A stretch of 64,000 nt of DNA from Cenococcum geophilum 1.58. Its lineage: Eukaryota; Ascomycota; Dothideomycetes; Gloniales; Gloniaceae. The stretch is taken from positions 248,001-312,000 of the forward strand of contig KV748178.1 of NCBI GenBank assembly GCA_001692895.1, in the 5' to 3' direction. The position numbers and the translations under genes were made by a program. Under the pieces are notes generated by a model, which saw only the letters and a program-made list of their open reading frames with translations, searched no databases and had not been told where the DNA came from. The first letter of the stretch is position 1. Every line of letters begins with the position of its first letter. Below, in pieces: positions 56,032-64,000 of the stretch.

Positions 56032-57730
56032 AAGATACTTCTTCGGATTCGTTATACGGCATATCTAGAAATCGATAATTAGGCTCTCTTGCCCGTCCAC
56101 CTCTATGATCAAAATCATCATAACTTAAGCACTTTAGCTTCCAGAAGTCACGCATTTCTTTAGTAGACAACACACTATTACTATAAATTCTACCTTAATG
56201 CTTTCCAGGTGCGTAGATAACTGGCTATATAGGGATATAGCAAAGTTCCTAAATAATAAAAAGTCAGCAATAATTATTATCAATAATTTCACATAACTTT
56301 CGTGTCTATATGGTAAGCTCTAGGGATATTTTATACATTCCGAGCTTATAAAAAGGACTTACATTCCATTTGCACTTTTCCTCGCAATTATACCATTTTC
56401 CCCAGCCAAGCCATTCCATGGTTGAGGTAGTCTCCATATAAAAAAACTTAATTTCTTCTAGCAAATCGATGCTAGACTCTATAGATTAAAGGGCTCCGCG
56501 ATCTATAGTACCCTTAAGTAAATTAGTAGTATGCGTTCTACTCTACTTAAATAATTTCTACTTAGTAGTACAAAGTCTAAGCATAACCTTACGTATAGAT
56601 TCTTTAATAAGCATTTTAAATTCTCCTAGAGTATCTAGATCAATATGCTTAGTATAAGCGGTAGCGCACTATATTATCGTCCGGTCCATAATTAAACTTA
56701 AGGGAAGATTAGTAATTAAAGGATATTAAAAATAAGGGTAAAGAACCGCGTGGCTCAATTTATAAACTTTAGTTAGGATGGCGCTTATTTCACTAGAGGA
56801 TTAAGCTCTTTATTAAAGGGTCGCATATATTTCCTTTATACGGCTATAGTAATAATCTATAATTACTTCCGTTAAAGCTTGCCAATCGATTCTAGAACAT
56901 AGCGAGCGTTCTAGGCTAGGCGTATTTACCCTAGCAGTTGTATATTTTAACTAAGTTTGCACTATTCTTGCATCTACCTTGCTAATATTTAAAAGGCGAT
57001 GTCCTCGGCAAAGACCCCGGCCGTTTTAGTATGTATTATAACTGAAAATGCCCCTGTAATAAGATCCGCTTAAACTACGAAGCTAAGGATTATAGAAAGT
57101 TACCATTCCACAAAGATCCAGTCTAACTCTTTTTTCTATCATACTACCTCCAGCACCGCTAGATTGGCTATAATGCCAGGTACTGCTTCTAACCCATTTC
57201 TATGAATTCTGTGCTGTAAATAGATTGCTATATCCAAGCGGCGGAGTTCTATGCGGATCTCGAGGTAGTAAGGGGTCTTTCTCCCTCCGCTGGTTTCCAG
57301 GGACTGTGATGTTATTAGTAATAATCTCCTATACCCTAGAATCTAAATAGTCGCAGAGCATAACTTTAAATCCCGCATTTATTCTTACGACTCTATTAAT
57401 TCCGAGATCCTTTATAAGGTTATATAGTTAATAAGCCCTAAGCGTTTTATTATATACGTAGTTATACCTAGGGTTAAGGGGTATATAGAGTTCTAGGACT
57501 GCTATCTGGGAGTTAAGGGATCTTATAGTAGTAAGTGAGGCTAATTAGCCATTAAAGTAGATTACTCTTAGCGGTTTTCTTATAACTATAGTATAAAGTA
57601 CCGTAGTACCAACAGAGCCATAGATGCCGATAGACATTTCGCTATATACTTTGTTATTAAAGAAGCCTTTTTGCTTTAACTTGGCTAATTTTAAGTAGAG
57701 GCAAAATAACTCTAAAGTATATTAACTTAC
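56032..57730 (-). pseudogene. Conserved fungal protein of unknown function (extracellular-type), decayed
   Basis: On the minus strand one frame continues from about 57700 to 56363, then, after a 114-nt intron (56362-56249; GTAAGT, GCTGAC, TTTAG), to a stop at 56034-56032. Recognisable blocks: SEMSIGIYGSVG and RVIYFNGQ; LYIPLNPRYNYVYNKTLRAY; LGINRVVRINAGFKVMLCDY and NNITVPGN; NGRGLCRGHRLLNIS with VDARIVQT; CSRIDWQALTEVIIDYYYSR; and at the end MEWLGWGKWYNCEEKC joined across the intron to ELCYIPI. This order is that of a widespread uncharacterised ascomycete family with a Trp/Cys-rich C-terminus. More than a dozen TAA/TAG codons and no frameshift in the recognised part. The N-terminus beyond 57730 was not resolved, so a signal or membrane segment cannot be judged. 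Confidence 0.75.
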
Positions 57731-60194
57731 GCGTTAAAGGTAAAAAATATTGGTTTTTTAAGTGTACTAGACTATACTTTCGCATAATACAGTTAAGTAT
57801 TTAGCGGCATAGTCGCAGTAATAATAGAGTAACCGTTTGGTGCAAAGGTACTAGGCTATTGCTTTAGGAGAGAGTGGACGGAGTTAAATATAAATAATGC
57901 AGTAGTCTTACAATTTTCGACAAAGTATAAACTGTGGGAAGGCCGCATCTATTTATTTTCTCTTTTATATTCTTTAGTATCCAAGCGCCGAAAGCTATAA
58001 ATACCGTAAAAAAACAAAGTCAGTAGTAGAATTCCTAGTAGAACTCGCCGAATACGGCTTCGCCATAGCTGGCGTTTAAATTGAGCCTGATTTCTCTCGT
58101 GGTATAACGACGGGTTTAGTATACTTTAGGGAGACTTTAAGCCGGAATCGGCTATAAAGGAAAAAGCATCTGATAATGATATTGATCAAATTATGGTGAG
58201 AGGGATTATCGGTCTTACTAGGCCTTGAGAACAAAAACAAATAGGTATAAGGGTAGTCATAAATTCCTGCGGGTGACACGGGGAGTTGGAATAAGGCGGA
58301 GGAGGGCAATGTGGCAAACTAGTATCGAGTAGTATTAATCTAACGCTTTGGGACAGAATACCCACTTTATATTAGTTCTTCGCCCGCCTTATCCCGGCTA
58401 TTTATCACTTATTCCCGCTCTTTATAGGATCCTAAGGCAGCTTATGTAGTGTTTTAGGTTTACCTAACTCCTCTACCACTACATACCCACTATGCCTTTT
58501 AATATCCGCAATCATATCTCCGTGGAGAGTTTTAAGAGTAGTAACATTGCATATATTATAGCCTAGTCTTCCACCCCTATTAATAATGGAATTGCCTATA
58601 TGCCGGTAAACGAAACCTACCAACTATAAAACTAGGTTACTCGATTTAACTAATATTTTCGTTTAGGTTCCCGGAAGGTGATGCCTAGATTGTCTTGAAA
58701 AGGGTAAGACAGTTTAGGTAATCCTAAGAAAAGACTGTCCTTAGTACAGTACCCTAGTAAACCAGTTATACTATTTAGTAAGAAGCCTTTTCCGGTAATA
58801 TCTATAGAAGAAAGCTGGTAGATAGAGTGTTAAGAGAGGGGCTTTTACCAGTGTGCAAGTAGCGAGCATTCTCTTAATGCGGTCTCAATTTTGACTTAGT
58901 AGAGGCTACTGCGTGGGATATTTCTAGTCGGCCACCTTAGGTTGGATGAACGCGTCCAATTGGGGAACCCTTACCCGATACTATGGAGGTTAGGGACAAA
59001 GAGCAAAAGTGTTTCGGACTTAGCTGGCTCTAAGGCAGGGTTTCTTAAAGTAGTAGACGCAGCGTTAATTGTTATATAGTGTTATAGATTGTCTTGTTAC
59101 GCCAAGATTAGTAATACTATCCCCGCTTTAAAAACGGCTTTTATACATAAGGCTACCTAGGGATTCTCTACCCTGGCGCGTAGTAATGCATTTTATAGAC
59201 TTGAAACGGCAACACCTTATAAATGCTGCAAATGTTATAATTGGTGTGCGTAGATAAAAGGGAGCCCCTAACGTGGGCGCTTTTGCGTATAAAGCTGGCG
59301 TATATACCTTTAAAATAATAATTACGTATTAAGTAGGCGTCACTGGGGGATAAGGTTTTATTTAAGCATTTAAGGCGGGTCGCGGTAAAAATAGTCACCA
59401 CATTAAAAGGAAAATAAATCCTTGTGATAAGGCTTAGCTATATCACTACTCACTTTAGGAGATGATAATTTATTTAAGCGCTTATATCGACGATCGCTTT
59501 GGGCGTATATTCTCGCATATCCACCACCTATGTTCTGCTCTTTGAATAGTTCTGACCTAACTTGCCACTTATATGTCTCTTATAGGATTATACTATAGAT
59601 GCCATTCCTTAGGTTAATCAGTTAATTAGCTTAATTCCCCTTAGGGTTTTTAACTTTCTAGGTTGAAATTTAACTAAGAAATTCCGCACTAATTATAAGA
59701 AAATTTTAAACTAACTAGCAATCTTTTTAAGGGCTTTAGGCATACGCTAGTTTATAACATCCCTATCTACTTTAGGTATTTAATTAAGCCTTAGCTGCTA
59801 GTTTATACATTCTCTAACTGCCACTATCTTAAATAAAGGGATATTACTCCATTTACGCCACTAATGGATAATGTTTCTGGCTTCGTCCTTTATAAAATTC
59901 TACTAATCTTTATTAATAACCGTATTTAAGCTGGTCTTATCTATACTTACTAGGAACTTTCTCCATTAGTCTAGGTTATATTATGTATATTGCCGCACGT
60001 TCTCTGACTTATTATTAGCATTAAGACCTATAATACGTAGTGGCGTTATAAAAGGGGAATATTAGTAAAACCCCCAGGACCGATGTATTTGTGGTGGAAG
60101 TAGGGTTCGCTATACGCCATCGGACTTTCTTAGCTTAATATAGGACTACCCCTGTAAAAAGTCCTGCCGCCTTCCTTAAGTCGCACTAGCTAAA
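57731..60194. other. RIP-mutated DNA with two short open frames
   Basis: Minus frames at 58432-58623 (HIGNSIINRGGRLGYNICNV, ADIKRHSGYVVVEELGKP) and 59168-59401 are less decayed than their surroundings. Neither is recognised. No shared repeats noticed. Confidence 0.35.
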
Positions 60195-60395
60195 TTATCC
60201 GTGTGGTCTATATAGTCTATATAGTTTATATAGTTCACGTAGTCCGTATTAAAACCTCTTGGGTAAAGCCACTTATTTTATAGGGGTTGGGATTATCCGC
60301 GTTGGTCTGCATAGTCTATATAGTCTATATAGTCCGTGTGGTCCATATAGTCTGTATAGTCCGTATAGTCCGGAGGGTCCATATTAGACCTCTTA
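60195..60395. repeat. 9-bp minisatellite blocks
   Basis: Two blocks (about 60197-60245 and 60302-60385) of a 9-bp unit TAGTCTATA with variants TAGTCCGTA and TGGTCCATA. A flank (ATTAGACCTCTTAGCT..ACGCC) recurs near 60385 and 60565, so the whole unit was duplicated. Confidence 0.8.
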
Positions 60396-60828
60396 GCTGA
60401 ACGCCACCCTTTTAAGTCCCTATAGCTAATCTTTATCGCAAATACTATTAGCCAGTTTTGTATCGCTAGCAGTTAATCAAAACGGGATATAACCCTGACT
60501 CGGCTCCGCCTAGTATACTTATAATAGGTTCTGTTATCTAGGTGGTCCGTATAGCCCGTATTAGACCTCTTAGCTAAACGCCTCTTTCCTACGTCTCCCT
60601 ATAGCTAATATCTTGTCCATATTATATTTGCGAAGAGCATTTTGCCAGATATGTTCACTAAGTGCGTCCTTTAGATATTGGGCTTCGCATTCCCAGTATT
60701 TGGGCTAAGTAATCTCCCTTTACTATTTAATACACATCCCGCAATATTAATACTATATATAAGCTTATATCTTATCTCTCTTTCACACTAGGCTAACTAT
60801 ATAGATATGGCATCCCGGTAACTATAAT
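60396..60828. other. AT-rich stretch, nothing further recognised
   Basis: Contains one more degraded copy of the minisatellite flank near 60545-60600. Confidence 0.35.
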
Positions 60829-61323
60829 ATGTTTACTAAATTTAATTGGCCCCCTTTAGGGGTTAAGCGGCTAGTTTTAGGGACTAGGATCTAGCACGGA
60901 CAGAACTACTTCTCCGGGGGTCAAACCTTTAATTACACCCTCTTCGTGAATATAGATCTCCGACACAAAGGATAGCCCTCTTTAGATAATTATATAGCAG
61001 CCATTAAAGTTTGCTCTAGGCCCTTACCTCATTTACACTTAACTAGTCCTTATATTATCTGAGTCAAGGGTCCCGCGGATAAAGGCCTTAATATGGTGGA
61101 TGTTATTCTTCCTATAGAGGGAAATAATAATTTCTTCTTACTTGTTAAAGGGAAAGCGGTTAGGTGGGCCGAAAGCAACTCTTTTTCTTGCGGGACGTAC
61201 CTTATTAAACCCACCACCCGCAAGGAGCTCCCAACCCTTAACCATTTCTTTAAAGAGCTTAATAATGAAGATTTACTTACCTATTTCCATTCACTAAATA
61301 GTCTTATGGTGGAAAAGTGCTAA
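60829..61323 (+). pseudogene. Unrecognised 164-codon frame with three stops
   Basis: From ATG 60829 to TAA 61321-61323 in one frame with TAG, TAG and TGA inside; the last 76 codons are open. Reads MFTKFNWPPLGVKRLVLGTR, NYFSGGQTFNYTLFVNIDLR, LDNYIAAIKVCSRPLP, VKGPADKGLNMVDVILPIEG, KAVRWAESNSFSCGTYLIKP, LPTLNHFFKELNNEDLLTYF. The composition is that of a real protein. The family is not recognised. Convergent with the D-lactate dehydrogenase relic. Confidence 0.45.
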
Positions 61324-61439
61324 GGGTTAGTAAGAGATTTGTTTTAAGCAAGATCTCTATTCTTTATAACAAAATATAAGCTACGCAAGCACCCCGTATA
61401 TTTCTAAAATTAAACCTTAATTGTCTATCCATACTCAGT

Positions 61440-63360
61440 TACTTTAGGTGCTTTTATCTATAATCTTCCCAGGATTTATTAGCTAGTAGGGATCCAGAGC
61501 TCCTTTAATACTTTTTATAACACCAATTGTCTCTAATCCGAGCTCTTTTAAGAGAGATTCTTTCTTCCCTAATCCAATTCCATGTTTGCTAGTGTAAGTA
61601 CCTTCCATCTCCAAAGCTCAATCAACTATATTATTAATGCATTTCTCCACAGCAGCGCGCTCCTTAATATTTTTACCATCGTAGAGGATACTCTTATGGA
61701 AATTGCCGTCTCCAACGTAGCCTAGTATACTTACCGTAAGTCCTAGATCGTCTATCTCTTTCTTAGAAACCTCTTATATTTTATAAGTATAGTTCCGAAT
61801 TGTAAAATAAAGGTAACCGAATCTTACTAATGATATTAGGGAGCCTCGAAAGTGGCACTGCAACGTTTATAGACTAGACCTCTATTCCCTCCTTATTATA
61901 AAGCGCTAATATACTCTATAGAGACTCTTTTTTTGCTAACTAAAGAGTTTTTTGTTCTTCCGCGTTGATAGCAAATTTAAAGTCACCACTTTTATATATC
62001 TTAGCAATTGACTTTACTAGCTTAATATTTTCTTGGATCTAACGCTACAGTTAATAGGGTTTGGATCTAGGGGAAACGAAAAATATAAAAGGGGGTTTTG
62101 CTATATACCCCCGCTTTAGTGCCCAAAAATCTATAATATAGCATTAGCTTTCGCCAAGCAAATTGCGAATTAGTTAACTGACTTAAAAAATATAGTTAGG
62201 ACCTCTTTTTATTTCTTTAAAGTAGAGCTAGATCTATTTATCACACTTATCTAAACTTTGTTTATAATCTCCATTGCAGCTATAGGAACGCCTACCTACA
62301 TAACCTTTAAGGCTGCCGCTATCGCATCGCGAATTGTGGGAAATATAACTATAGCAACGCTGGTTTCTTTAGGGATAACTGCAAGTTTAAGCGTAATCTC
62401 CGTAACTAAGCCTAGAGTCCCCTCAGATCCGATAAAGAGGTTTATTAAGTTATAACCTGCGGCAGATTTGCTATAGAGATCTTTAGCGAATACATTGCGG
62501 GAAAATTACTTAGTAAGGCGCACCGTGGGCGTTGACGCGTCTTAACGATAGTCCTATCCGTAAGAACAACCATAAGGTTAATAACCCAATCCTTTATAGT
62601 TCTATACCGGATAGTATTAGTACTACTGTATAAATTCTAGATATTAGAAAACATATCACACTTAATAAATAGGTTAAAGTGATAGCATACCTACAGCTCA
62701 TTCCTACTATGCTACTAATTCTAGCCTAAGAAAGGTTAACACATAGACTGTAATACCTAAGTTAGGCTTACTGCGTAGCGGTAAGAATTAAACTTATAGT
62801 TGGGCTAGGATTAATAGGGAAGAAAAGCCTAGATTTCTCGGCCTTTCTATTAAGAGTTATCTAACGGACCCTAGGTTAGACGATAATATCTATGCTAGGA
62901 TATATAAGTTAGCCGTAGCGTTTATAGATTAAGATATAGGTAGCGCTCGCTTACTTGTCCGCATTTAAAGAAATTATTTCATCTATATTAGTGAAATCAA
63001 TGCTTATGCCCCCATAAGGAGTGGAAAAATTAGCTTCTAAACTTAATCCACCTAAATAAGGAACTAAAAATGATGAATATCTGCTGTATAAAGCATTAAA
63101 ATTTGCCGAGACTTACTTATTAGAACGTGGTATTTATAGTAGGTTTTTATAATCTACAAGACCTCTTTAGTTGATTTTGGATACGTAACAGCAACAGGTA
63201 GTTAATTGATATTAATAGACGACCACTTAGAGTGACCGTGCATAAGGAGATTATTATTATCTATACTAATAGCATCTTCCCCAAGCAGGTATCGCAGCTT
63301 ATTAATAGCCTGCGGGAAAAATTCAGCTTTAAAAATCCATATACCTATTTATTTCAACGC
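61440..63360 (-). pseudogene. DLD: FAD-linked D-lactate dehydrogenase (cytochrome), decayed
   Basis: A mitochondrial-type enzyme oxidising D-lactate to pyruvate with FAD. On the minus strand, in family order: INKLRYLLGEDAISIDNNNL and HGHSKWSSININ (about 63345-63215); AVTYPKSTKEVL; GGLSLEANFSTPYGGISIDF (about 63040-62980), the FAD-binding PCMH core; then, after an intron of about 60 nt with a GTAAGC donor and CTAAC branch (ends near 62900), DIIV.PRVRW and FFPINPSPT; TNTIRYRTIKDWVINLMVVL; SAAGYNLINLFIGSEGTLGL with VTEITLKLAVIPKETSVAIV (about 62480-62330). The C-terminal oxidase part has GYVGDGNFHKS (about 61722-61692), KHGIGLGKKESLLKELG and DPY.LINPGKIID near 61470. Stops (TAA/TAG, few TGA) are scattered and the middle (62250-61850) is barely readable. 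The mitochondrial presequence was not resolved. Confidence 0.85.
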
Positions 63361-64000
63361 ATTACCTTCTTTATATCCCTTTTATTTGCATAACTGGGAA
63401 CCGCAGAGTTACGCCATAGCAATTAAAATCGCGAGCCTATATTATTAGCTCCGTAAAGGTAGGCAAAGGGCCCTATAAAGGTAGTAAGGAGAACCACTTT
63501 CCTAGCTGTCTAGAAGGGTTTCTAGCCGATTATCGGCTTTCCGTGTTAAGTCGCGGCAGATTAACTTCGAGTAACCCCCCACTTTAAAGCAGAGGTTAAG
63601 AAACTTAGTAGGGACCTTATGGCGCGAAACATAATAGAGGACAAAATCTAGGTATAAAAGGGCGGCTTTAAGGTGGTAAAGGGTTTATATAAAGATGGGG
63701 TTTAGCGGTAGCAGCGGCAGTTATTGCAAGCTATTATTGTCGACGCTATAGCGGGTCTAAGAGAAGTATAAAGAACTAGTAGGCCACTAGGATCCATAAG
63801 GTATTTATAGTAGAGACCCACGACGCAAGCGAAAAAGAGGGTCAAGTTGTTTGTGTCTACATACAACTAGCGTGATTTCGCAGCATATATAAAGCGGGGA
63901 CGGAAAGTTCAGAACTAAGGTAGCCTTAAAGTACCCACAGTTCCATTCTAAGGCGAACCAATTATTTGCTAATAGTGCGACTTTCTCTTCGGCTAATACG
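63361..64000. other. RIP-mutated DNA to the window end
   Basis: A plus-strand read-through near 63610-63700 gives ARNIIEDKI.V.KGGFKVVK and GLYKDGV, suggestive of coding origin but not of a known family. Confidence 0.35.

Noticed and set aside
11000..64000. A Starship-type giant element with a DUF3435 tyrosine recombinase
   Set aside because: No tyrosine recombinase motif, and no terminal repeats spanning the block, were found. Cargo-like genes alone are not enough.
11000..64000. Centromere or pericentromeric DNA
   Set aside because: Large RIP-mutated AT-rich blocks can be centromeric in fungi, but sequence alone cannot show this; CENP-A ChIP would be needed.
1..64000. CRISPR arrays, rRNA and tRNA genes
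   Set aside because: The fungal context excludes CRISPR. The tandem repeats seen lack unique spacers, and no tRNA or rRNA sequence was recognised by eye; a tRNAscan run would settle the tRNA question.

Overview
This window looks like part of the nuclear genome of a filamentous ascomycete (Pezizomycotina). The gene relics carry 49-114 nt introns with GTAAGT-type donors, CTAAC/CTAAT-type branch sites and AG acceptors, and they belong to fungal families (BLM10, DUF6594, Myb/SANT, GNAT, D-lactate dehydrogenase). About 80% of the window is very AT-rich and saturated with TAA/TAG, with repeats that differ mostly by C:G to T:A changes. That is the pattern of repeat-induced point mutation (RIP). No gene in it looks undamaged except possibly one Myb/SANT gene.

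Layout. 0-11 kb is of ordinary base composition. It holds a five-exon DUF6594 membrane-protein gene with one stop (807-1875, minus), a nearly full-length proteasome-activator BLM10/PA200 gene with seven in-frame stops mostly in its 3' half (3340-9011, minus), and a Myb/SANT gene (10426-11091, plus). From about 11 kb to the end is a RIP-mutated block. A segment with the Myb gene and a convergent multi-membrane-span gene (10.4-12.9 kb) recurs in direct orientation at 32.9-34.9 kb, and the Myb part again at 48.1-48.7 kb. The later copies are much more heavily mutated.

The block holds three pieces of a large unclassified repeat, 'E' (18.55-19.93 kb plus; 20.0-23.66 kb minus; 49.74-53.11 kb plus). 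An 827-bp palindromic element with two nested hairpins has inserted into the second piece. There are also small hairpin (MITE-like) elements at 0.7, 13.2, 13.3, 35.3, 44.9, 55.4 and 55.8 kb, dispersed repeats rich in GTAA runs, and several minisatellites.

Between the repeats lie fossils of ordinary host-type genes, readable when TAA/TAG are treated as decayed Gln/Trp codons: a protein with a 39-residue tandem repeat (14.7-15.9 kb), an FHA-domain/protein-kinase gene (27.3-29.6 kb), a GNAT acetyltransferase (36.1-37.0 kb), a multi-membrane-span protein (45.5-46.9 kb), a fungal extracellular-type family of unknown function (56.0-57.7 kb), a FAD-linked D-lactate dehydrogenase (61.4-63.4 kb) and two unrecognised frames (43.9-44.6 and 60.8-61.3 kb). 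I infer a gene graveyard: host genes that were duplicated, captured or lay next to repeats, and were then inactivated by RIP. I found no recognisable transposase, reverse transcriptase or Starship-type tyrosine recombinase, so how the genes came to be there is open.
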